In this document: positions 8,434 through 16,426 of the stretch, in pieces | Layout: every line of letters starts with the position of its first letter | How positions within the stretch are numbered: the first letter of the stretch is position 1 | Assembly (NCBI GenBank): GCA_958477465.1 | Contig: CAUEFX010000047.1 | Location: forward strand, 1-33,692 | DNA from: an uncultured Bacteroides sp. | Lineage (GTDB): Bacteria; Bacteroidota; Bacteroidia; Bacteroidales; Bacteroidaceae | Reading direction: 5' to 3' | Length of the DNA: 33,692 nt | The notes under the pieces: model-generated | Database searches by the model: none | Told to the model about the DNA's origin: nothing | The model's input: only the letters and a program-made list of their open reading frames with translations | Program-made: the position numbers and the translations under genes

Positions 8434-8441
8434 TTACTTTG
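8434..8441 (+). promoter_or_regulatory. Probable -7 promoter element of the susC operon
   Basis: TTACTTTG is identical to the element at 2020-2027 and close to the Bacteroides consensus TAnnTTTG. No -33 TTTG is evident, as expected if an activator bound at 8374-8402 replaces it. It predicts a leader of about 145 bases for susC. Confidence 0.5.
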
Positions 8442-8591
8442 CAAGTGATAAAACAATTCTTGAAATCCTAATCGATTAATGATGATGAATACTAGTTAAA
8501 CAACCTTGCAAGATCCCTGAAAAAAGGGAATAGAATTATTTAATGTCCCTAAAAGACAAAGGAATTATCAATTAACCTAATATTATAAATT

Positions 8592-11500
8592 ATGAACACA
8601 CTTAAAAAAAAGAGAAAGTTTCTCTTGCGGAATTCCGTTGCATGGTTTTGTATGCTGATGCTTCTCTCCGTCACTTCCGCCTATGCTCAGGAAAAGAGTA
8701 TTTCCGGTACAGTGAAAGATGAAAATGGTGAAGCGATTATCGGGGCCAACGTCAAATTGACAGAAAGAAACACCGGAACAATGACCGACATCAATGGTCA
8801 TTTTAAGTTGGACGTACCAACTAAAGGCACATTGGAAGTTTCTTTTATAGGATATGTTACGAAAAAAGTTGTTATTACAAATGCCTCTACTTATGACATT
8901 ATATTAAAAGAAGACAGCAAGACGCTGGACGAAGTGGTTGTGGTAGGATATGGTACACAAAAGAAAGCAACTTTGACCGGCGCTGTTTCGGCCATTGCCA
9001 GCGATGAGTTGATTGCCACCAAAAACCAGAATGCCCAAAATATGCTGACTGGTAAAGTGCCGGGTGTCCGCGTCATACAAAAAACATCCGAACCGGGTGA
9101 ATTCAACAACCAGTTTGATATTCGTGGCTTCGGCAGCCCGTTGATTGTGATTGACGGTGTACCCCGTAGTGATATGGAACGTATGGATCCGAATGAAATC
9201 GAGTCAATGACCGTATTGAAAGATGCTTCTGCTGCCATCTACGGTGTACGTGCCGCAAACGGTGTAGTATTGATTACAACCAAAAAAGGTGAACGCAACA
9301 AAACCAAGATAGAATATAATATGTATTACGGTATTCAGACACCTGCTGAAGTGTTGAAACCAGTAGGAGCAGTGGACCGTATGACTTTATTCAACGAGAA
9401 GCAAATGCGTGACCTTATCAATCCGTCGCACAAATATTCGGACGAACAAATCAATGCTTTCTTGAATGGTGAACGCCAGTCGACAGATTGGTATGATGCC
9501 ATTATGAAAAATTCAGCTCCACAACAATCACACAACGTAACAGTCAGCGGTGGTGGTGATAAAGTCGATTATTTTGTAAGTTTCGGATATATGGACCAAA
9601 AAGGTTTCTTCACTTCCAATGCATTGGATTACAACCGTTATAATATCCGTTCGAATATCAATGCGCAGGTTACTAAAAACCTGAAATTTGGCGTGAAGTT
9701 ATCAGGTATGATCGATGACCGTGAAGGTAACTCCAAAGATGCGTGGGAAATATTCAAGAACTTGTGGCGTTCGGCTCCCGACCAATATATTTATGCCAAC
9801 AATACGGCGCCTTACTATCAAAGGCCCGAAAGTGCCGATGACAATCCGATGGCACTGATTGACAAAGACGCTACCGGATACAAAAAGCGTGAAAACAAAT
9901 TGTTCCAGTCTACATTTGAAGCTGAATATGCAGTTCCCAAAGTAAAAGGATTGACACTGAAAGCCATGTTCAGCTATGACACAAAGATCAATGACGAATC
10001 TAAATGGACGAAGGAGTATTCTTTCTATGAATATAACGAAGCTGCCGACTCTTATACGGGAACTACCCGTTTGGGTCCTACCAAGTTGGAACGTACTTAT
10101 AATAATTCATGGAGCACTCTGTGGCAGGCATCTGTCAATTACGATAATACCTTTGCAGATCATCATGTATCAGGTCTGATGTTGTTTGAAGAAGCACATG
10201 GTGTGGGCGACAATATTACTGCCTCCCGTAACTTCTCCATTCCCTTGCCTTATTTGTTTGCCGGAAATTCGGACGGACAGGTAGGTACTGCTAATCCTAA
10301 CAGCATACGGGAAAATGCCTCACAAGGTCTGGTCGGTCGTTTTAATTACGACTACAAAGGTAAATATCTGGCTGAGCTTTCTTTCCGCTATGACGGTTCT
10401 TCCAAATTCCCGTCCGATCACCGCTGGGGCTTCTTCCCCGCAGCATCTATCGGTTGGAGAATCTCCGAAGAAAGTTTCATCAAGGACAAACTTACGTTCA
10501 TGGACAATTTGAAGTTGCGTGCTTCCTATGGTAAGATGGGTGATGACAGTGCTTCCGATTATCAGTTTATTTCCGGTTACGACTATCCGAACACATTGGG
10601 TGGAAGTTACAGCAATTATCCTACCGGATATATGTTTGGCGGTGCTTATATCAATTCTTTAGGTTTTCGTGCCGTAGCCAATCCGAACATCACTTGGTAC
10701 ACCGTGAAAACACTCAATATCGGTTTGGATGCAGATATGTGGAATGGCTTGTTAGGTTTCACTTTCGAGGTATTTAAACGTGATCGGGATGGCTTGCTGG
10801 CTGATCGTCTGACCACTTTGCCCGGAACATTCGGCTCTAAGATGCCACAAGAGAATCTGAACAGCGACCGTACCAAAGGTTTCGAATTGGAAGTACGGCA
10901 CAACAATAAAATAGGTAGTCTGCGTTACAACATAGCTGCTCAACTTTCAATGACCCGTGGAATGCGATGCTATTACGAAACAAACCCTGCAGGAAATTCA
11001 TACGATTACTGGAGAAACAGGCGTTTGTACCGTTACAATGACATTTGGTTCGGTTATGGCGCTGCCGGACGTTATAATGACTACGGGCAAATTGCCAATT
11101 CTTTCTATTCAGACAGCGGTACATTGCCCGGTGATTATATTTACGAAGATTGGAACGGTGACGGCGTTATCGACGATATGGACAAACATCCCATTGCCAC
11201 AACCACCAATCCGGACAGTGACTGGCAAGACAAAAACAACTATCCGCTGATGAACTTTGGATTTACTATCGGTGCAAATTGGAAAGGAATTGATTTGAAT
11301 CTGCTTTTCCAGGGAGCAGCTATGTCTTATATCTCATACGGTGAACAACTGAAAGCTCCACTGCAGTTCAATGGCAATGCTTTGGATATGTTCCTCGACC
11401 GCTGGCGTCCGGTTGATCCTAACGCACATCCTTATAATCCTGCAACCGAATGGATTAGCGGTTACTATTCTTATGGTGCCACAAGTGCTGATGAAAATTC

Positions 11501-11741
11501 GGAATTCTTGATTCAAAAAGGTAATTACTTGCGTCTGAAATCATTGGAGGTGGGTTATACATTACCCAAACAATGGCTGTCATCATTAGGTGTAAAAAAT
11601 CTCAGAGTCTATTTCAATGCATACAACCTGCTGACTTTCACAGGTGTAAAAGGAGTAGACCCGGAAAAACCGACACAATTATACGGATATATGTACCCGA
11701 TGAACAGGACATATAACTTTGGTGCGAACATTACATTTTAA
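8592..11741 (+). CDS. SusC-like TonB-dependent outer-membrane transporter
   Basis: A 1049-residue SusC/RagA-family transporter that imports oligosaccharides across the outer membrane using TonB energy, together with the SusD lipoprotein encoded next. A signal peptide ends near AYAQ (about residue 33). It is followed by a carboxypeptidase-regulatory-like domain (ISGTVKDENGEAIIGANV), the TonB-box region LDEVVVVGYGTQKKATLTG, the plug (DIRGFGSPLIVIDGVPR, MTVLKDASAAIYGVRAANG) and a long beta-barrel ending in an aromatic residue (YNFGANITF). There is no N-terminal STN domain of the kind that signals to an anti-sigma factor, which fits regulation by the upstream membrane regulator instead. It is the first gene of a probable operon running to 27553. 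Confidence 0.95.
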   Translation: MNTLKKKRKFLLRNSVAWFCMLMLLSVTSAYAQEKSISGTVKDENGEAIIGANVKLTERNTGTMTDINGHFKLDVPTKGTLEVSFIGYVTKKVVITNASTYDIILKEDSKTLDEVVVVGYGTQKKATLTGAVSAIASDELIATKNQNAQNMLTGKVPGVRVIQKTSEPGEFNNQFDIRGFGSPLIVIDGVPRSDMERMDPNEIESMTVLKDASAAIYGVRAANGVVLITTKKGERNKTKIEYNMYYGIQTPAEVLKPVGAVDRMTLFNEKQMRDLINPSHKYSDEQINAFLNGERQSTDWYDAIMKNSAPQQSHNVTVSGGGDKVDYFVSFGYMDQKGFFTSNALDYNRYNIRSNINAQVTKNLKFGVKLSGMIDDREGNSKDAWEIFKNLWRSAPDQYIYANNTAPYYQRPESADDNPMALIDKDATGYKKRENKLFQSTFEAEYAVPKVKGLTLKAMFSYDTKINDESKWTKEYSFYEYNEAADSYTGTTRLGPTKLERTYNNSWSTLWQASVNYDNTFADHHVSGLMLFEEAHGVGDNITASRNFSIPLPYLFAGNSDGQVGTANPNSIRENASQGLVGRFNYDYKGKYLAELSFRYDGSSKFPSDHRWGFFPAASIGWRISEESFIKDKLTFMDNLKLRASYGKMGDDSASDYQFISGYDYPNTLGGSYSNYPTGYMFGGAYINSLGFRAVANPNITWYTVKTLNIGLDADMWNGLLGFTFEVFKRDRDGLLADRLTTLPGTFGSKMPQENLNSDRTKGFELEVRHNNKIGSLRYNIAAQLSMTRGMRCYYETNPAGNSYDYWRNRRLYRYNDIWFGYGAAGRYNDYGQIANSFYSDSGTLPGDYIYEDWNGDGVIDDMDKHPIATTTNPDSDWQDKNNYPLMNFGFTIGANWKGIDLNLLFQGAAMSYISYGEQLKAPLQFNGNALDMFLDRWRPVDPNAHPYNPATEWISGYYSYGATSADENSEFLIQKGNYLRLKSLEVGYTLPKQWLSSLGVKNLRVYFNAYNLLTFTGVKGVDPEKPTQLYGYMYPMNRTYNFGANITF

Positions 11742-11743
11742 GT

Positions 11744-11752
11744 AAAGGAGGA
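11744..11752 (+). promoter_or_regulatory. Strong Shine-Dalgarno before susD
   Basis: AAAGGAGGA lies six bases before the ATG at 11759. Such a purine-rich match is uncommon in Bacteroides and may keep translation of the SusD-like protein high relative to SusC. Confidence 0.6.
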
Positions 11753-11758
11753 ATTATC

Positions 11759-13789
11759 ATGAAAAATTGGAAAAACATAATTATAAGTGTCGCACTGAGT
11801 GGCATTTTGGCCGCTTGCCAGGATTTGGACATTCCGCCCAAGAATATTCTTTCAGGGTCGGATATCTACAACGAAGGTGGTATCACAGCTTACATGGCAG
11901 GACTGTACAACCACCTGCCGATGGAAGATTTCAACATGGGTGATGATGGAGGCCGGGGAGGTTTCTTCAACTGGAATGCTGAAAAGACGACATTAGGTTC
12001 TACCGGTGAATTTGCCAACAACCAGTGTGGTAATAGTGTGGTATATGGTGACAAAGGTTATTGGAAAGACGGTTATCAAATTATCCGTCAGGCTAACGTG
12101 CTGATTCAGGATTTACCGAACTATATAGGAACCCTCCAAGGAGCCGAGAGTTGGATTGCCGAGGCCAAATTTGTCCGTGCTTACACATACTTTGCTTTGG
12201 TGAAACGTTACGGTGGCGTACCTTTGTTGAAAGAGCCTCAAAGTATTAACGATGACTTAATTATGCCACGTAGCAGTCATCAGGAGTGTGTGGACTTCAT
12301 TTTGAAAGATTTGGATGACGCCATTGACGGTATGACCAAGACGAAAACAAACGGACGTGCCAATAAATATGTAGCGGCTGCTTTCAAGTCGCGTGTAGCG
12401 CTCTATGCAGGTTCTATTGCCCGTTACGGTGAAGCATCCGTCTATACTGGTGAGAGTGGGACAATGCTGACAGGTATTCCGGCATCCTTGGCCAACGATT
12501 ATTTCCGTCAGGCATACGATGCAGCCAAAATAGTGGAAGAAGGCGGTTATAAACTGCATAAAGGTTCAGACAAAAGACAGGCCTTTTATGAAGTGTTCGA
12601 CAAGGCTACCAGTAGCGAAGAGTCAATATTCATCCGTGAATACGACATCAACAACTATGTACACAGTTGGGATAAACTGATGTCACCCGAAGCATGGACA
12701 GGTGGTTACGGTGGCCGTTACTTCGTTCCCCTGGACTGGGTGGAGTTATTCGACGGACTGCCGCTCGATCCTGCTACCGGTTATTTGAAGACTACCGATG
12801 AAAACGGTTACTACAAAGTATATGACAGCTCATACGGGATTTTTGATGGTGCCGAGCCTCGTCTGCTTGCCAGTATTATGATTCCGGGCGACCTTTATAA
12901 AGGCGGACACGAACTGGATATGCGTTGCGGTCTGTTGGTAAATGGTGTTACGCCCGACCAAAAGATTCTCAAAACAACAAAAGATGACGGTAAAACCACT
13001 TATAGTTGGGACAACGGTGTGAAAGAATTTAAGGTGAACGGACAAGTGGTAGCCGTTCGATCCACCAAAAAGCCTTCGGAGGGACAGACTTACGAAAATA
13101 CAGGCATCGCCATTGCGGGATTTAACGGACCTTCGACTTCCGGCGGTAACCATTGCAACACAGGAATCTATGGTGTGAAATGGATTCAACGTGACCAAGC
13201 TCCTGTTGACTTGCACCGCAGTACGCAACCTTGGATTGATATCCGCTATGCGGAAGTATTGCTGAACCGTGCTGAGGCTGCCATTGAACTGGCACAGAAT
13301 GGAGCTGCAGATGCCGGAAACTTGTTGAGTGATGCCATGGCTTGTATCAATGATGTACGTGACCGTGCCGGTGCCGACCTGCTGACATCTACAGACCAGT
13401 TGGCCGACCTGACCGCCCCGACCAATGTACGCGGTACTGGCAAGAATTCAATGGTATTCGCACCTACCAAAGGACTTCAAATAGTACGTGTGGAACGCTA
13501 CAAAGAATTGGCCGTAGAACATAAACTCTACTGGGACTTACGCCGCTGGTTCACAGCCGACACACAAATCAAGGAGTTCCGTTGGCGTATGCTTGCCCCG
13601 TATCTCTTCCTCAGTACAGCTGTGAAAGACAATGAAACAGGTATTCCTCACGGTAAATACATCTTCGACACCCGTGTAAGCGACAGTTACGGTGGTCAGC
13701 ATACTTTCGATTCCAAATATTACTATGAGAAGATACCTGATTCAGAACGTAAGGTGAATTATTTACTGGAACAGAATAACAGATACTAA
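11759..13789 (+). CDS. SusD/RagB-like surface glycan-binding lipoprotein
   Basis: A 676-residue SusD-family lipoprotein that lies as a lid over the SusC channel and binds incoming glycan. The lipobox is LAAC, with Cys at residue 20, followed by QDLD; acidic residues just after the Cys match the Bacteroidota surface-export pattern. Tetratricopeptide-like helical features typical of SusD are visible: ESWIAEAKFVRAYTYFALVKRYGGVPL, read in two parts as the classic helix and the RYGGVPL motif, IRYAEVLLNRAEAA, and ERYKELAVEHKLYWDLRRW near the C terminus. At 676 residues it is longer than many SusD proteins. It follows susC by 17 bases and is surely co-transcribed. Confidence 0.93.
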   Translation: MKNWKNIIISVALSGILAACQDLDIPPKNILSGSDIYNEGGITAYMAGLYNHLPMEDFNMGDDGGRGGFFNWNAEKTTLGSTGEFANNQCGNSVVYGDKGYWKDGYQIIRQANVLIQDLPNYIGTLQGAESWIAEAKFVRAYTYFALVKRYGGVPLLKEPQSINDDLIMPRSSHQECVDFILKDLDDAIDGMTKTKTNGRANKYVAAAFKSRVALYAGSIARYGEASVYTGESGTMLTGIPASLANDYFRQAYDAAKIVEEGGYKLHKGSDKRQAFYEVFDKATSSEESIFIREYDINNYVHSWDKLMSPEAWTGGYGGRYFVPLDWVELFDGLPLDPATGYLKTTDENGYYKVYDSSYGIFDGAEPRLLASIMIPGDLYKGGHELDMRCGLLVNGVTPDQKILKTTKDDGKTTYSWDNGVKEFKVNGQVVAVRSTKKPSEGQTYENTGIAIAGFNGPSTSGGNHCNTGIYGVKWIQRDQAPVDLHRSTQPWIDIRYAEVLLNRAEAAIELAQNGAADAGNLLSDAMACINDVRDRAGADLLTSTDQLADLTAPTNVRGTGKNSMVFAPTKGLQIVRVERYKELAVEHKLYWDLRRWFTADTQIKEFRWRMLAPYLFLSTAVKDNETGIPHGKYIFDTRVSDSYGGQHTFDSKYYYEKIPDSERKVNYLLEQNNRY

Positions 13790-13811
13790 CCCATTAAACG
13801 TATAGAATAAG

Positions 13812-14576
13812 ATGAAAAAGATATTGAATATATTGGCCTTGTCTTTCCTGACTGTTGGATTTGCAGCTTGCGAAATGGATAACTATGATGCTCCGGATGC
13901 AACCCTTCAGGGAAAGTTCATCAATAAGGTGACAGGTGAAAACCTGGAAACATCGCAAGGCCAGGGAAACATGAAACTGCGCATCAAGGAAATCAGTTAT
14001 GCACATGGTGATGAAAATGTCGTTGTGACAGAACAGAACTTGAATATCATGCAGGACGGTACTTTCCAAAACACCAAACTGTTTGCCGGAACGTATGAAA
14101 TGTGGCCCTACGAAAGTTGCTGTTATGAAAGCAATCAAGTGATGCAGACTGTCGAACTAAAAGGAGGCAAGAGTACGACTGTCAATTTTGAAGTAACTCC
14201 TTACTTCCAGGTGGAATGGCTTGATGAACCTTGGCAGGATGAAGACGGATATGTATGTGCCCGTTTTAAATTTACCTGCAATCCGTTGCCCGATGACAGT
14301 TACACGCAGGCCGTACCCGAAAAGGCAAAACTGTTTATCTCTACCAGTGTGAAGGTGGGCGAAAACTCGGACGGACGTTATACGGACAATGACATGACCA
14401 TCACAGCCAATGATGAAGGCAACATTCTTACAGTTAAAACCAAAGCGGTCATCGACTTCTCACAGAAATTCTGGTTGCGTATCGGAGTGAAACCCAAGAA
14501 TGATGCCTCACACGGGGTTTTGGACAAATATTGTTTCAGCAATGTAAAGACAATAGAAGCCAAAGGTAAACAATAA
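13812..14576 (+). CDS. DUF3823-like lipoprotein
   Basis: A 254-residue lipoprotein with lipobox FAAC (Cys at residue 20) followed by EMDNYD, a pattern consistent with surface export. The segment MDNYDAPDATLQGKFI and the beta-rich body resemble the DUF3823 family, whose members commonly follow SusC/SusD pairs in Bacteroidota PULs. Its function is not established; a surface glycan-binding or complex-stabilising role is inferred from position and predicted location. The N-terminal half looks like a carboxypeptidase-regulatory or transthyretin-type beta-sandwich (LQGKFINKVTGE, then FQNTKLFAGTYEMWP), and the C-terminal half is a second beta domain. It starts 22 bases after susD. Assignment is from memory of the family, without a profile search. 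Confidence 0.75.
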   Translation: MKKILNILALSFLTVGFAACEMDNYDAPDATLQGKFINKVTGENLETSQGQGNMKLRIKEISYAHGDENVVVTEQNLNIMQDGTFQNTKLFAGTYEMWPYESCCYESNQVMQTVELKGGKSTTVNFEVTPYFQVEWLDEPWQDEDGYVCARFKFTCNPLPDDSYTQAVPEKAKLFISTSVKVGENSDGRYTDNDMTITANDEGNILTVKTKAVIDFSQKFWLRIGVKPKNDASHGVLDKYCFSNVKTIEAKGKQ

Positions 14577-14579
14577 AAG

Positions 14580-14596
14580 TCCGAAACTCTTTCGGA
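14580..14596 (+). other. Short hairpin after the DUF3823-like gene
   Basis: TCCGAAA and TTTCGGA form a 7-bp stem with a 3-base loop (CTC), three bases after the stop codon. It is followed by an A-rich rather than T-rich run, so it is more likely a 3'-end or processing structure than a terminator. Confidence 0.4.
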
Positions 14597-14619
14597 ACAA
14601 AAATCCGATAGCAATTAAA

Positions 14620-14689
14620 AAATAAGGTTGTCTCAAAACTCTGACAGAACAAAATGACAGTAGGTTTTAGTTTTGAGATAACCTTATTT
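14620..14689 (+). repeat. 21-bp inverted repeat forming a large intra-operon hairpin
   Basis: AAATAAGGTTGTCTCAAAACT (14620-14640) pairs with its near-perfect complement at 14669-14689 (one G:T pair) around a 28-base loop, and is followed by TTTC. It lies between the SusC/SusD/DUF3823 block and the enzyme block. It could act as a partial terminator or RNA-processing site that lowers expression of the downstream enzymes. The arm sequence, with its GGTTGTCTCAAAA core, also recalls the terminal repeats of some Bacteroidota insertion elements, so a small mobile-element remnant is an alternative. No clear target-site duplication was seen. Confidence 0.6.
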
Positions 14690-14716
14690 CTATCAAAACC
14701 CTAAAAAAAACTGTCA

Positions 14717-16393
14717 ATGGAAAAGAAAAACATATTATGGCGTCTTGCCCAATGTGGGTTAGCCGTATACATGACGTTACTGACAGGATGCTCAGACTCA
14801 GACCATCCGTTGCCCGAACCGGAACCGGTTGTACCGGAGAACCCCACTCCCGATCCTGCACCTGACATTGAAATTCCTTCTCACGATTTTCTGATGGGGT
14901 CGCTCTTTGGTTTTGAAAAAGACATCCGCAACGGGGTCAGTGCCTCCAAAGGAGGAAGTGACGCCACTACTTATTATAACAAACCTCTGTTTGAAGCAGG
15001 CGTTTTTGAAACTACCGATGCTGATTGGTGGGACAACCTGGTAGAAGAATTTCTGTATAGCGGTATGGACTATATGGTTCCTAACTGCCGGGGACGATTA
15101 CCAAAAGCCGATACCGATGCCCGTTACTATACGGACCATGGTGACCCTACCCGTATTGCCGAACTGATTGCCGCCCTAAAACGTCGCGGTACGGAAGCGG
15201 AACGGCTGAAAATAGCCATCTTCGATGACGCACCGGCTTCATGGGCTGCTGCACGTAATCTGGATCTGTACGGCAGCTACACGGCACAAAGAGGTAATAC
15301 GGCCGCTGACAGATACCCTATTGAAGACCTGGATGATATCTACAAATATATCTGGGACTACAACATCAAGTTGGCTTTTGACAATTTCTATGGCGAGAAT
15401 CAGGAAAACAACAAATACTTGCTCCGTTTCCAGGGTAAACCGTTGCTCTACATTTGGAGTCCGAACGGTTTCTTGAATGTTGAATACGGTGGCCAGAAAC
15501 CTGACTGTACAGGTCGGTTGAAAGCCATTCTTGACAAATTGCATCAAGACTTTAAAGATACATTCGGAGAAGAGGTTTTCATTTGTGTGGACAAAGCATT
15601 TGCCGACCGTGACCCCAAAGTCGACCGGACGGTAGTCGATGCCATGAACGACTGGTTCATCGCTTCCGAACAGTCAAACAGCCGCAGTTCCTATACGATG
15701 CGTTCGTTCAACGGGGTTAATGTCGGTGTAGCCGTTCCCGGTTTTCTGACAAATGACAAAAAAGGCGACAGGATGCTTTTCGACTCCAAACATGGTAAGA
15801 CACTGACCGATGCTTTAGACTATTTCGTAAAATACAAAGCCAACCTCGTGTTTCTGGAAGGATTCACCGATATGCTGGAAAATGCAGCATATTGGCGCAG
15901 TACCGATATCAAGTATTATGACTATCCCAATCAGCGTTTGAATATCTTACGCCGGTACAGCAGTACGCAGGCTTACCCTGAACGCTTGCGTGTGGAAGCC
16001 GAGACTTGCGACTACTACAAGGATAATTCGGCCGGCAACAGTGGAGCGCAATATCGTGTGGGCGACTTGGATGTGAAACGTTGTACCGATGGATTCAACG
16101 GATGGTGCGTCACAGATACCGAAGCCGGTGAATGGCTCCGATGGGTAGAATTACCCTTTCGTGCCGGGACGACGGTCATTAAGTTGCGTTATGCGGCGCA
16201 AGAAGCCGCACAAGTACGAATCGATGTGGATGGTGAAAGCGGAACTACCGTCACTCTGCCTGCCACCGGTGGTAATTGGGCCGATGCGGATGGTCTTACT
16301 GTCTCCTTCGAAACGAACGGATGGCACGAAGTGATGCTGAATATCATCGGCGGACATCCTGAGTTGAATTATCTTACAATAGAGAGCAAATAG
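14717..16393 (+). CDS. Surface lipoprotein with DUF5010-like (GH71/GH99-type) barrel and C-terminal CBM
   Basis: A 558-residue lipoprotein (LTGC, Cys at residue 25, followed by SDSD, a surface-export pattern) with a Pro/Glu-rich linker to about residue 55. Residues about 57-415 form a probable alpha/beta barrel resembling DUF5010, with motifs VFETTDADWWDNLVEEF, SGMDYMVPNCRGRL, RLKIAIFDDAPASW and KANLVFLEGFTD; the layout recalls GH71 and GH99 proteins. Residues about 425-558 look like a CBM6/CBM35-type domain (RVEAETCDYYKDNSAGNSG to ELNYLTIES). A catalytic pair cannot be named with confidence. As the only barrel protein of this PUL with a clear surface signal, it is the best candidate for initial glycan cleavage or capture. 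It follows the hairpin at 14620-14689 and precedes a GH3 gene by 33 bases. Confidence 0.65.
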   Translation: MEKKNILWRLAQCGLAVYMTLLTGCSDSDHPLPEPEPVVPENPTPDPAPDIEIPSHDFLMGSLFGFEKDIRNGVSASKGGSDATTYYNKPLFEAGVFETTDADWWDNLVEEFLYSGMDYMVPNCRGRLPKADTDARYYTDHGDPTRIAELIAALKRRGTEAERLKIAIFDDAPASWAAARNLDLYGSYTAQRGNTAADRYPIEDLDDIYKYIWDYNIKLAFDNFYGENQENNKYLLRFQGKPLLYIWSPNGFLNVEYGGQKPDCTGRLKAILDKLHQDFKDTFGEEVFICVDKAFADRDPKVDRTVVDAMNDWFIASEQSNSRSSYTMRSFNGVNVGVAVPGFLTNDKKGDRMLFDSKHGKTLTDALDYFVKYKANLVFLEGFTDMLENAAYWRSTDIKYYDYPNQRLNILRRYSSTQAYPERLRVEAETCDYYKDNSAGNSGAQYRVGDLDVKRCTDGFNGWCVTDTEAGEWLRWVELPFRAGTTVIKLRYAAQEAAQVRIDVDGESGTTVTLPATGGNWADADGLTVSFETNGWHEVMLNIIGGHPELNYLTIESK

Positions 16394-16426
16394 AAATTAC
16401 TTTTTATTCAATTACCGAATCGTATC

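Larger units (their letters stand above)
8192..8591 (+). other. 400-base intergenic control region upstream of susC
   Basis: This gap holds a 13-bp inverted repeat (8216-8252), the heptamer array (8352-8402), the -7 element (8434-8441), and an expected leader of about 145 bases before the susC ATG. The leader has only a small hairpin (TCCCT 8514-8518 with AGGGA 8525-8529). The decamer ATCGATTAAT occurs twice (8347-8356 and 8471-8480), on either side of the promoter. No open reading frame of note was seen. Confidence 0.7.

Noticed and set aside
8347..8480. Decamer ATCGATTAAT repeated at 8347-8356 and 8471-8480 around the susC promoter
   Set aside because: The two copies are 124 bp apart, absent from the other putative target promoter, and AT-rich; the first overlaps a heptamer. 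Probably chance, so not listed as an operator.
14620..14689. Insertion sequence or MITE
   Set aside because: The arm sequence is suggestive, but no target-site duplication and no transposase gene were found; kept only as a hairpin or repeat.
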